The position numbers and the translations under genes are program-made. From contig CAMMST010000060.1 in NCBI GenBank assembly GCA_946499615.1, positions 1 through 13,806 of the forward strand: a stretch of DNA of 13,806 nt, in the 5' to 3' direction. The notes beneath the pieces were generated by a model. It worked only from the letters and a program-made list of their open reading frames with translations. It did not search any database and was not told where the DNA came from. Positions 1-6,944 of the stretch are shown here, piece by piece. The stretch's first letter is position 1; each line of letters begins with the position of its first letter. The stretch comes from Enterococcus_E cecorum_B. GTDB taxonomy: Bacteria > Bacillota > Bacilli > Lactobacillales > Enterococcaceae.

Positions 1-1
1 C

Positions 2-1894
2 GAATACATCTTCCACGAAGAAGCAGCACCAAACGGCTACTTAGCGGTCACTGACTTTACATTCACAGTGAAGGCAGACGGCACAGTCGAAGTAAGTGCA
101 ACCCCAGACGCTAAAGTGGAAAATGGTAAGTTAGTCGTAACAGATCAAAAAGATCCTGGTACACCAACTTATGTGAATCCAAAAGAAGGCAACCTACGCA
201 CAACTGTTTCAGCAAATGATTTAACGGCCAACGAAACACATGCGGTTAACCTTCCAAGTGCGCTGAGCAAACAAGTCAAAGTAGTAGATACGATTTACTA
301 CACCGATCTAGTTGCGGGTGAAAGTTATCAATTAACTGGGGCGCTAATGAAGATTACAGCAAATGGCCAAGCACAGACAATTGCGACTCAAACAGCAAAA
401 GTCGTGGCAGATGCGACCGGTACAGGAACGTGGAGTCTAGACTTTGGTACTCTAGCCTTAGAACCTGGCACGAAGTATGTAATCTTTGAAACAGCTACTT
501 CAGAAAAACCTTTAGTAGATACAAACAAAGACGATCAACCAGACGCGCCACATGTGGTTGAACATAAGAATCCAAATGACTTAGCCCAAACCATCGTGGT
601 AGCAAAAGAAGTTCCAACGCCTACACCGACCCCGGTTGAAAAAGGCAACCTACGTACTACCGTTTCAGCTGCTAATCAAAACGGTTCAGCAACCAAACCA
701 GCAACTATCACCGCCGAACAAGCGAAGAAAGTAGCTGTTAAAGATACTGTTATGTATGAAAAATTAGTTGCAAACCAAGCTTATCAGTTAGTCGGAACCT
801 TAATGCATGTGAAAGATGGCAAAGTAACGCCAATCGCTACACAAAGCAAAGATGTCATAGCAGCCCAAACTGGCAATGGTCAATGGGTGCTTGATTTTGG
901 CACGTTAACGCTACAATCAGGCGAAACGTATGTAGTTTACGAAGTGGCAACCTCGAAAGAAAAGCTTGTGGATACAAACAATGATGGCGAAATGGATGCT
1001 TCTCAAGTTGTTGAGCATAAAAATCCAAATGACCTATCACAAACGATCGTAGTTGAAACTGAAAAAGCAACAGAACCACAACCAAAAGAAATCATCTTTA
1101 GCAAACAAAATGTGGATGGTGAAGAAATTGCTGGTGCGAAGATTCAAATCAAACAAAATGGTAAAGTAATTAGTGAATGGACATCAGAAAAAGGACAATC
1201 TCATGTAATCAAACTGCTTCCAGGCACGTATACTTTCCATGAAGAAGCGGCACCAAATGGCTACTTGAAAGTTACTGATTTCGAGTTCACAATTTCAGAA
1301 GACGGCAAAGTAAGTCTAACAGGCAAAGTTTCAGATGTCTCAATGGTTAATGGTAAACTAGTTATCGTGGATCAGTGTAAGGAAATCATACCACCGACGC
1401 CGACCCCAGAGCCAACGCCAGAACCAACACCAACAGAACCACAACTAAAAGAAATCACCTTCAGCAAACAAAATGTAGATGGTGAAGAAATTGCCGGTGC
1501 GAAGATTCAAATCAAACAAAATGGTAAAGTAATTAGTGAATGGACATCAGAAAAAGGACAATCTCATGTAATCAAACTGCTTCCAGGCACGTATACTTTC
1601 CATGAAGAAGCGGCACCAAATGGCTACTTGAAAGTTACTGATTTCGAATTTACAATTGATGAAAACGGCAAAGTGACAGTTAAAGAAGGCCAAAAAGATG
1701 TCAAAATCGTTGATGGAAAATTGGTTGTAATCGATCAACGCAAAGAAAAAACACCAAAAGACGAGCTGAAGAAAGAGCGAAAACAAAAATTACCTAAATC
1801 AGGAACGCAAGCAATCCATCCAATGGCAGGCTTAGCGATGATTTTAATAGGACTATCCGTTTTTGGTTCAAATATTCGCTTTCGTAAAAATTAA
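2..1894 (+). CDS. LPxTG-type surface protein with SpaA/Cna-B and T-Q ester (VaFE) domains, 5' truncated by window edge
   Basis: The frame is open from base 2, so the true start lies left of the window and about 630 C-terminal residues are visible. In order: the end of a SpaA/Cna-B prealbumin-like domain (HEEAAPNGYL motif), two T-Q ester-bond domains (about 195-590 and 647-1045), then two nearly identical SpaA domains (about 1088-1375 and 1451-1735) separated by PTPEPTPEP-type spacers. Each T-Q domain begins LRTTVSA and ends HKNPNDLxQTIVV, giving the Thr and Gln expected to form the ester cross-link. The SpaA domains show the FSK lysine, HEE glutamate and terminal VDQ/IDQ aspartate expected for an isopeptide bond. 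The C-terminus is LPKSG, a hydrophobic stretch and RFRKN, a sortase sorting signal with Ser in place of the usual Thr. The protein should be wall-anchored and stalk-like. Ligand unknown. A single Cys sits just after the first complete SpaA domain. The domain calls come from motifs; cross-links are inferred. Confidence 0.93.
   Translation, partial: EYIFHEEAAPNGYLAVTDFTFTVKADGTVEVSATPDAKVENGKLVVTDQKDPGTPTYVNPKEGNLRTTVSANDLTANETHAVNLPSALSKQVKVVDTIYYTDLVAGESYQLTGALMKITANGQAQTIATQTAKVVADATGTGTWSLDFGTLALEPGTKYVIFETATSEKPLVDTNKDDQPDAPHVVEHKNPNDLAQTIVVAKEVPTPTPTPVEKGNLRTTVSAANQNGSATKPATITAEQAKKVAVKDTVMYEKLVANQAYQLVGTLMHVKDGKVTPIATQSKDVIAAQTGNGQWVLDFGTLTLQSGETYVVYEVATSKEKLVDTNNDGEMDASQVVEHKNPNDLSQTIVVETEKATEPQPKEIIFSKQNVDGEEIAGAKIQIKQNGKVISEWTSEKGQSHVIKLLPGTYTFHEEAAPNGYLKVTDFEFTISEDGKVSLTGKVSDVSMVNGKLVIVDQCKEIIPPTPTPEPTPEPTPTEPQLKEITFSKQNVDGEEIAGAKIQIKQNGKVISEWTSEKGQSHVIKLLPGTYTFHEEAAPNGYLKVTDFEFTIDENGKVTVKEGQKDVKIVDGKLVVIDQRKEKTPKDELKKERKQKLPKSGTQAIHPMAGLAMILIGLSVFGSNIRFRKN
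1088..1294 (+). repeat. 207-bp direct repeat, copy 1 (SpaA domain)
   Basis: This stretch encodes the first part of a SpaA/Cna-B domain and recurs 363 bp downstream at 1451-1657. I count 6 mismatches over 207 bp, with an uninterrupted identical core of about 152 bp (1133-1284). The period of 363 bp is 121 codons, so recombination between copies would remove or add one domain plus its spacer in frame. Confidence 0.95.
1451..1657 (+). repeat. 207-bp direct repeat, copy 2 (SpaA domain)
   Basis: Second copy of the repeat at 1088-1294, encoding the last SpaA domain before the wall-anchor signal. The near-identity at DNA level, including synonymous sites, implies recent duplication or ongoing gene conversion. 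A third, more diverged copy is partly visible at the left edge (2-67). Confidence 0.95.
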
Positions 1895-1909
1895 TTAAAT
1901 GTTGTCTCA

Positions 1910-1953
1910 AAAGAAACCTTGCGGATTGAAAGAATTATCCATGAGGTTTCTTT
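1910..1953 (+). terminator. Hairpin, probable terminator of the surface-protein gene
   Basis: AAAGAAACCT (1910-1919) pairs with AGGTTTCTTT (1944-1953), and GGAT/ATCC (1923-1926 and 1937-1940) adds an inner stem. It begins 16 bases after the surface-protein stop. The 3' arm ends in TTT rather than a long T run, so termination strength is uncertain. Confidence 0.6.
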
Positions 1954-2020
1954 ACATTAGGTTAATATTGTAATCGCTTTAATTAAAAGATGGTCCCTTT
2001 AAAATCTAAAGTAAAGTTAT

Positions 2021-2068
2021 AAATCCACCTATATGTGACATTCTCAAATGACGCATATAGGTGGATTT
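2021..2068. terminator. Long perfect hairpin, probable bidirectional terminator
   Basis: A 15-bp perfect inverted repeat (AAATCCACCTATATG at 2021-2035 against 2054-2068) continues inward with partial pairing to a small CTCA loop. On the plus strand it is followed by TTTTT. It lies 8 bases beyond the tetR stop codon on the minus strand, so it most likely ends tetR transcription and also insulates it from the surface-protein gene. Confidence 0.8.
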
Positions 2069-2075
2069 TTATGTA

Positions 2076-2666
2076 TTATGGTGCGATTCCTTTTAACAAA
2101 ACTTCAGTCCAATCCTCAGTGAATGGTAGAGCCGCTTGATAGATTTCTGGATGAGAAAAACCATTAACCATTGCTTGTGTATACAAAAGCAAGAATTCAT
2201 CGCTATATTTTTCATCAATTGCTCCTTCTTTGCGTCCTTGTTGCAATAATTTCTTCATTACCGTAAAAGATTCTTGGGTATAATCACTCATTTTTTGCGC
2301 CAATTTTTTATCACTTGTTTGGGTATAATAGCGCATTAAGTCAATATAAAATTGTTGTTCAGTTTGAGCGATGGTATCGACTTTTAGTTGCGTCAATGCC
2401 ATAAAAGTCTCGTTAAAGCTTTTATTTTTAGCGAGGATGACTTCACTTTTTTGCTTCATTTGATCTAAATAGTAGAAAAAGGTTTCTTGGATGAGGTTTT
2501 CTTTAGTTTTGAAATATTTAAAAATAGTTGCTTTAGAAATGGCTGTTGCTTCCACAATTTTTTGAACGGTTAGATTATTAATGCCATTTGGATGATTCAT
2601 AATTTCTAGAGCAGTTTGTAAAATTTGTTCTCTTTTTTTGGCACTACGCCTTTCAAATCCATTCAT
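2076..2666 (-). CDS. TetR/AcrR-family transcriptional repressor of the adjacent ABC exporter
   Basis: The 196-residue product has a TetR-type N-terminal helix-turn-helix at about residues 12-56 (KKREQILQTALEI, LTVQKIVEATAISKATIFKYFKTKENLIQE). It is followed by an all-helical C-terminal region typical of a ligand-binding and dimerisation domain, with no recognised ligand signature. A start 21 bases further upstream (2687) is possible, but I prefer the ATG at 2666: AAGGAAAGG (2676-2684) is correctly spaced for it, and the predicted transcript would begin only about 6 bases before the upstream ATG. The gene is divergent from an ABC ATPase/permease pair and shares an intergenic region with two matching inverted repeats. 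It therefore probably represses both the exporter and itself. The inducer is unknown, but could be a substrate of the pump. Confidence 0.9.
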   Translation of the reverse strand: MNGFERRSAKKREQILQTALEIMNHPNGINNLTVQKIVEATAISKATIFKYFKTKENLIQETFFYYLDQMKQKSEVILAKNKSFNETFMALTQLKVDTIAQTEQQFYIDLMRYYTQTSDKKLAQKMSDYTQESFTVMKKLLQQGRKEGAIDEKYSDEFLLLYTQAMVNGFSHPEIYQAALPFTEDWTEVLLKGIAP

Positions 2667-2699
2667 TGCGATAATCCTTTCCTTCATTTTCTCTATTCA

Positions 2700-2728
2700 A
2701 TTATAGCTAAAAAGCGAAAATTTGTGAA
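2700..2728 (-). promoter_or_regulatory. Predicted tetR promoter
   Basis: Read on the minus strand, -35 TTCACA (2723-2728) and a perfect -10 TATAAT (2700-2705) are separated by 17 bp. Transcription would start near 2693. The -35 box overlaps the left half of operator 1, which would give negative autoregulation. Confidence 0.75.
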
Positions 2729-2750
2729 CTGTTTTAGCGAAATAAGTTCA
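2725..2750. promoter_or_regulatory. Predicted TetR operator 1 (TGAACT-N14-AGTTCA)
   Basis: Inverted repeat with half-sites TGAACT at 2725-2730 and AGTTCA at 2745-2750, 14 bases apart. The same half-sites and spacing recur at 2786-2811. This copy overlaps the tetR -35 box and ends 7 bases before the exporter -35 box. Assignment to the neighbouring TetR protein is inferred. Confidence 0.7.
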
Positions 2751-2757
2751 AATTATA

Positions 2758-2785
2758 TTGACAAGTCAGTATTAGATGTTATTAT
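2758..2785 (+). promoter_or_regulatory. Predicted ABC exporter promoter
   Basis: A perfect -35 TTGACA (2758-2763) and -10 TATTAT (2780-2785) are separated by 16 bp. Transcription would start near 2792, inside operator 2, leaving a leader of about 39 bases before the ATPase ATG at 2831. This is an intrinsically strong promoter, consistent with a gene held off by a repressor. Confidence 0.75.
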
Positions 2786-2811
2786 TGAACTGAAATTATC
2801 TTTTTAGTTCA
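2786..2811. promoter_or_regulatory. Predicted TetR operator 2 (TGAACT-N14-AGTTCA)
   Basis: Half-sites TGAACT (2786-2791) and AGTTCA (2806-2811) are 14 bases apart, exactly as in operator 1. It begins directly after the exporter -10 box and covers the expected start site, so bound repressor would block initiation. The centre-to-centre distance to operator 1 is 61 bp. Confidence 0.72.
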
Positions 2812-2830
2812 AAAAAAGAAGGTGTTAGAA

Positions 2831-3721
2831 ATGGAACCTATTGTAAAAATTGCGCAATTATCCAAAAATTTTGGGAAAACTACGGCACTAAAAGAGGTCA
2901 GTTTTGAGGTTTATCCAGGTGAGGTTGTGGGGTTTATCGGACCAAATGGCGCAGGTAAATCCACGACGATTCGGATTATGTTAGGCTTATTGAAAAAATC
3001 TGGAGGTACAGTCACGTTATTTGGTAAAGATGCCTGGCAAGATTCTATATCTATTCATGAAGCCATCGCCTATGTACCAGGAGATTTAGCTTTATGGGAG
3101 AACTTAACAGGCGGGCAGACGATTGACTTATTGATGAAATTACATGGTAAAGGAAATCCAGCAAAAAAAGAGGAACTTGTCCAAAAATTTCAGCTCGACC
3201 TATCCAAAAAGGTCAAGAGTTATTCAAAAGGAAACCGGCAAAAAGTCGCCTTAATTGCGGCTTTGGCGGTAGATTGTGAGCTTTATATTTTAGATGAACC
3301 AACGAGTGGCTTAGATCCTTTAATGGAGAGCGTCTTTCAAGATGAAGTGGCACGTCTTAAAGCGGAACAAAAGGCCGTCTTGCTATCTTCGCATATTTTA
3401 AGTGAAGTAGAACGTCTGGCAGATCGGGTTGTCATCATTCAAGAGGGACGTGTCGTGGAAAGTGGGACTTTAGAGCAATTGCGCCATTTAACACGCAGTA
3501 CGGTCCATTTAGCCTTAAAAGAAAATATCGCAGTATTAGAAAATTTAAACTTCATTCATGATTGGACGCAAACTGGGCAAAATCAAGCGACCTTTTCGAT
3601 TGATCATCAGGCCTTAGATGATTTGCTGAAAGAATTGAACCATTATCAGGTGCAAAAGTTAGAAATCTTACCACCAACACTAGAAGAATTATTCATGCGT
3701 CATTATCAAGTGGAAAAGTAA
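2831..3721 (+). CDS. ABC transporter ATP-binding protein (drug/antibiotic exporter type)
   Basis: The 296-residue cytoplasmic ATPase powers the permease encoded 12 bases downstream. Visible motifs are Walker A GPNGAGKST (residues 37-45), a variant signature loop YSKGNRQKVA in place of LSGGQ, Walker B with LYILDEPTSGLDP, and the H-loop SSHILSEVE. The C-terminal extension of about 80 residues is typical of ABC-2 exporter ATPases. I chose the ATG at 2831, preceded by AAGAAGGTG at a 6-base spacing, over the GTG at 2822, which lies inside that ribosome binding site. The gene is transcribed from a TTGACA promoter flanked by two likely TetR operators. The exported substrate cannot be read from the sequence; drugs, peptides or lipids are all plausible for this family. 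Confidence 0.95.
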   Translation: MEPIVKIAQLSKNFGKTTALKEVSFEVYPGEVVGFIGPNGAGKSTTIRIMLGLLKKSGGTVTLFGKDAWQDSISIHEAIAYVPGDLALWENLTGGQTIDLLMKLHGKGNPAKKEELVQKFQLDLSKKVKSYSKGNRQKVALIAALAVDCELYILDEPTSGLDPLMESVFQDEVARLKAEQKAVLLSSHILSEVERLADRVVIIQEGRVVESGTLEQLRHLTRSTVHLALKENIAVLENLNFIHDWTQTGQNQATFSIDHQALDDLLKELNHYQVQKLEILPPTLEELFMRHYQVEK

Positions 3722-3733
3722 GGAGGGAGTGTA

Positions 3734-5341
3734 ATGGATAATAAATTTACCCAAACCTTTGACTTATTACGTTTTCAATTGCGCCAAAAATGGTTGTGGC
3801 TTGCACTTTGGTTGTTTGGATTAACGGCTTTTGCTAGTGGGTATGTCCCTGCTTTTGAAAAAATCGCAGAAGACCAAGGGAAAGTCGGCTTATTTGTCAC
3901 GATGCAAAATCCCGCCATGGCAGCAATTGTCGGGCCATTACCGGTTGATGTGGCAAGCAATTATACAGTTGGGGTAATGTATGGCCATGAAATGACGCTT
4001 TTTATCGCTGTCGTCACGATGATGATTGCAGGTAGCTTTATGATTGAGCAGACAAGAAAGACAGAAGAAAATGGTCAGCTAGAAATTCTTAAATCGCTGG
4101 GAATTGGTGCTAGAGCTTATAGTATGGCGGCTATTTTACTGGTCTTGATGCATACGATTTTAATGGTCGCACTAATTAGTGGGCTTTTAGTCTCTTATCA
4201 TGTTCAAACAGTAGATGTTGCTGGCAGTGTGTATTTTGCTAGTTCTATCGGTTTGGCAAGCTTATTGGGTGCCAGTCTCGCTTATGTCTGTGCGCAAATC
4301 TTTCCGACCAGTTCACAGGCACGCGGCATTTTCTTTAGTCTTGTCGGTTTGCTTTATTTATTAAGGGCTAGTACCGATGTCAGCAATCTCGATTTTTCTA
4401 AAATCAATCCGCTTGCTTGGACTTATTTAGGTCAACCTTTCCTTCTTAATAATTTGAATTATACTTTGGCGTTACTCGTGCTCACTATGGTTCTATTTTT
4501 CTTAGGTATGAGATTAGAGAGTCAGCGTGATTTAGGAGCCAGTCTGTTAGCGGCGCGCAAAGGAAAAACACAAGCAAAAGGCTATTTAACGACACCTTTA
4601 GGATTCATCTTTTATCTGAATAAAGGAACAGTCATTGCTTGGTTAATAGCGGATGTGATGATTGCTTTAATGTATGGTTCGATTTACGGGGATATTGATA
4701 CTTTTGTGAGCAGCAATGAATTAATCAGTCAAATGTTTGCCAATGACGCTTCTAGTTTAGTTGATTCTTTCACTTCTTTAATTATAGTTGTTATGACGGC
4801 CATTGGATTAGTGATGCCTTTAGTCGTGGTGCGTAAAGTGCATACGGAAGAAGCCAAATCGCGCTTGGGCTATCTCGTGGTACATCGAGTAAGTCGCGGA
4901 AAAATCTACTTATCTACTTTATTTTTATCGTTGGTGTTTGGTCTACTGGCTGTTGCACTGAATGGGGTAAGTCTAGGGATAGCTGCGGTAAGTTCGATGA
5001 AGGAAGAGAATTATGATTTTGTATGGACCTGCTTAAAAGCGGCGATGAATCAATGGCCTTTAGTGTGTCTATTTGCTGGTTTGATGTTGTTGAGTTTAAG
5101 TTTACCTGCCATTTTTGGTTGGCTCGTCTATGGCTTATTAGGCTATAGTTTTTGTATAACCTATTTTGCAGCCTTGTTAGATTTGCCAAAATGGGTGGTG
5201 CATACGTCGCTATTTGATCTATTAGCCAAGATGCCAATGGAAAAATTTGCTACGGTACCATTCGTTGGAGTAAGTGTAGTTGGTGTTGGAGCAATGTTAA
5301 TCGGCTGGTGGCTATTTATGCACAAAGAAATCAAAGTATAG
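3734..5341 (+). CDS. ABC-2 type permease, 12-TM polyketide/antibiotic exporter-like
   Basis: The 535-residue integral membrane protein has about 12 hydrophobic segments in two halves, for example residues 20-40, 87-105, 130-153, 165-190, 198-212 and 240-260, then 300-318, 347-366, 391-420, 437-457, 458-481 and 508-529. The halves appear duplicated: RKTEENGQLEILKSLGIGARAY (about 108-129) and VRKVHTEEAKSRLGY followed by VHRVSRGKIYL (about 366-393) both match the EE..G..E/L...vgR.. coupling segment of exporters annotated as polyketide antibiotic exporters (COG3559-like). AGGAGGG precedes the ATG, and the gene is 12 bases from the ATPase, so the two are co-transcribed and form the pump. It is likely induced through the divergent TetR regulator. 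The substrate is unknown. Confidence 0.92.
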   Translation: MDNKFTQTFDLLRFQLRQKWLWLALWLFGLTAFASGYVPAFEKIAEDQGKVGLFVTMQNPAMAAIVGPLPVDVASNYTVGVMYGHEMTLFIAVVTMMIAGSFMIEQTRKTEENGQLEILKSLGIGARAYSMAAILLVLMHTILMVALISGLLVSYHVQTVDVAGSVYFASSIGLASLLGASLAYVCAQIFPTSSQARGIFFSLVGLLYLLRASTDVSNLDFSKINPLAWTYLGQPFLLNNLNYTLALLVLTMVLFFLGMRLESQRDLGASLLAARKGKTQAKGYLTTPLGFIFYLNKGTVIAWLIADVMIALMYGSIYGDIDTFVSSNELISQMFANDASSLVDSFTSLIIVVMTAIGLVMPLVVVRKVHTEEAKSRLGYLVVHRVSRGKIYLSTLFLSLVFGLLAVALNGVSLGIAAVSSMKEENYDFVWTCLKAAMNQWPLVCLFAGLMLLSLSLPAIFGWLVYGLLGYSFCITYFAALLDLPKWVVHTSLFDLLAKMPMEKFATVPFVGVSVVGVGAMLIGWWLFMHKEIKV

Positions 5342-5350
5342 AAAAAAACG

Positions 5351-5382
5351 CCATCTTAGTGTAAAAGCTAAGGTGGATTTTT
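5351..5382 (+). terminator. Rho-independent terminator of the ABC exporter operon
   Basis: CCATCTTAG (5351-5359) pairs with CTAAGGTGG (5368-5376), with one G-T pair and an 8-base loop, and is followed by a T5 run at 5378-5382. It starts 10 bases after the permease stop. Confidence 0.85.
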
Positions 5383-5438
5383 GTGCCAAATTTGCTTGAT
5401 GTTCATTGAGAAAAAGGCAACAATCTGATTTTAGATTA

Positions 5439-5447
5439 TGCTATAAT
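5439..5447 (+). promoter_or_regulatory. Extended -10 promoter for the AlbA_2 operon
   Basis: TGCTATAAT gives a perfect -10 with an upstream TG (extended -10). No good -35 is seen 17 bp upstream, which fits an extended -10 promoter. It lies 31 bases before the ATG at 5479 and downstream of the exporter terminator. Confidence 0.7.
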
Positions 5448-5478
5448 GGTTTCAAAATGATTGGTAAGGAGGGTTTTG

Positions 5479-6915
5479 ATGAATTTAGGAATGGAAACCG
5501 AAACATTGGAATTTAAAAAGTCGACTTCAGAAATCAAAGAAGCGATTCAATCTATTGGTGCAATATTGAATAAACATCAGCACGGTGAAGTTTATTTTGG
5601 CGTAAAACCAGATGGCACAGTTATCGGCCAAACGGTGACAGAAGAAACTTTGCGACAAGTGAGTCAGAAGATTAAAAATTTTATTGAACCAAAGATTTAT
5701 CCTGAGGTTAGAAGAGTGATTTTAGATGGACGGGAATGTGTTCGTGTACGTTTTTCTGGGACGCAAACACCTTATTTTGCTTATAATGTCGCTCGTATGA
5801 GGGTGGCAGATGAAGATATTGTGATGACTAGAGAAGAAATCACGCAATTATTACTACAAAGTGGTCGTGAAGGAAATCGATGGGAAAGTCTTGTAAGTAA
5901 TAAAACCATTGATGATGTCGATGAAGAAATATTAAAAAAATATATCCAGCAAGCACATGATAATAATCGAATTCCAATCGTATATAGTGATAAAAGAACC
6001 GTTTTAAATCAACTAGAAGTAATTGAAGATGATTATTTGCTAAATAGTGGTAAAGTATTATTTAGTGATGATTTATTACAAGATATTCAATTAGCTATTT
6101 TTGCAACGGAAGAACGGATGACTTTTAATGATATTCAAAGGTATCATGGGTCTATTTTAAAATTGGTTGATTTAGCTGAAACCTATATTAAGACGAATAT
6201 TCGTTGGCGAGTCGAGTTTAATGGTGATTTGCAACGAAAGGAAATTCCTGAAATTCCGATTGAAGCAGTTCGTGAAGCTTTACTAAACTCATTTTGCCAT
6301 AAAGACTATTCAGTTGGGGAGAGTAATGAAGTTGCAATTTATCCTGATAGAATAGAAATATATAATCCTGGCACATTTCCAAATGGACTAGATCCAGAAG
6401 ACTATATCGATCGGATTGAACGTCCAGTACGTAGAAATCCACAAATTGCCAGATTATTATACTATTCAAAAGATATCGAAAGCTTTGGTACAGGACTAAG
6501 GCGAATTGCGCAATATTGTAAGATGTCAGGTGTTCGCTATGAGTTTCAAAAGAAGAAAACAGGTTTTGTCGTATGCTTTTACCGTAATAAGATGAGTACT
6601 GTTCATGACACTTATGATATGCTAGAAGATGGAGATAAAAAGCCGATAAACCCAAAAAAAGCCGATAAAAAGCCGATAAACCCAAAAAAAGCCGATAAAA
6701 AGCCGATAAAAATTCATCAATTAACGGTAGAACAAGAAAGAATCGCCCAAATTATCGCCTATATCAATGTACACGGAGAAATTACAAATAGAGAAGCAAG
6801 AGAATTATTAGGCTTGGCTGATTCTACCACTAAACGATTTTTGAGAAAAATGGTAGCGCAGTCCTTGCTAGTGGTTGAAGGAACACGTAAAACGACCAGG
6901 TATCGATTGGCCTAA
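5479..6915 (+). CDS. AlbA_2 / GHKL-ATPase / winged-helix putative regulator
   Basis: The 478-residue protein has three recognisable parts. Residues about 6-125 form an AlbA_2 (Schlafen-like, formerly AAA_4) domain: ETLEFKKS near the start, then GEVYFGVKPDGTVIG. Residues about 262-370 form a degenerate GHKL ATPase (HATPase_c_4): EALLNSFCHKDY as N-box, EIYNPG, and ESFGTGLRRI. Residues about 415-478 look like a winged helix (EITNREARELLGLADSTTKRFLRKM). A lysine/proline-rich linker (about 385-411) made of a 10-residue tandem repeat joins the last two. The ATG at 5479 is preceded by TAAGGAGGG at 5-base spacing; the in-frame TTG at 5461 lies upstream of that site and is rejected. The architecture suggests a nucleotide-responsive DNA- or RNA-binding regulator. 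The true function of this family is unknown. It is first in a probable three-gene operon. Confidence 0.9.
   Translation: MNLGMETETLEFKKSTSEIKEAIQSIGAILNKHQHGEVYFGVKPDGTVIGQTVTEETLRQVSQKIKNFIEPKIYPEVRRVILDGRECVRVRFSGTQTPYFAYNVARMRVADEDIVMTREEITQLLLQSGREGNRWESLVSNKTIDDVDEEILKKYIQQAHDNNRIPIVYSDKRTVLNQLEVIEDDYLLNSGKVLFSDDLLQDIQLAIFATEERMTFNDIQRYHGSILKLVDLAETYIKTNIRWRVEFNGDLQRKEIPEIPIEAVREALLNSFCHKDYSVGESNEVAIYPDRIEIYNPGTFPNGLDPEDYIDRIERPVRRNPQIARLLYYSKDIESFGTGLRRIAQYCKMSGVRYEFQKKKTGFVVCFYRNKMSTVHDTYDMLEDGDKKPINPKKADKKPINPKKADKKPIKIHQLTVEQERIAQIIAYINVHGEITNREARELLGLADSTTKRFLRKMVAQSLLVVEGTRKTTRYRLA
6634..6710 (+). repeat. 30-bp in-frame tandem repeat in the AlbA_2 protein linker
   Basis: Two identical 30-bp units (6634-6663 and 6664-6693) are followed by a 17-bp partial third (6694-6710). 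Each encodes DKKPINPKKA and contains an A7 tract. Unit gain or loss keeps frame and changes linker length. Slippage in either A7 tract would shift frame before the winged-helix domain. Confidence 0.97.
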
Positions 6916-6944
6916 AAATAAAGTGAGTTTGGAAAGGAATTATT

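Noticed and set aside
4914..5237. 107-codon minus-strand frame opposite the permease
   Set aside because: It overlaps membrane segments of a well-supported permease and has no independent start signals.
5461..5478. Upstream TTG start for the AlbA_2 protein
   Set aside because: The sequence from 5465 is the ribosome binding site TAAGGAGGG for the ATG at 5479.
6218..6685. 155-codon minus-strand frame opposite the AlbA_2 gene
   Set aside because: It lies inside a gene with clear conserved domains and has no recognisable protein features.
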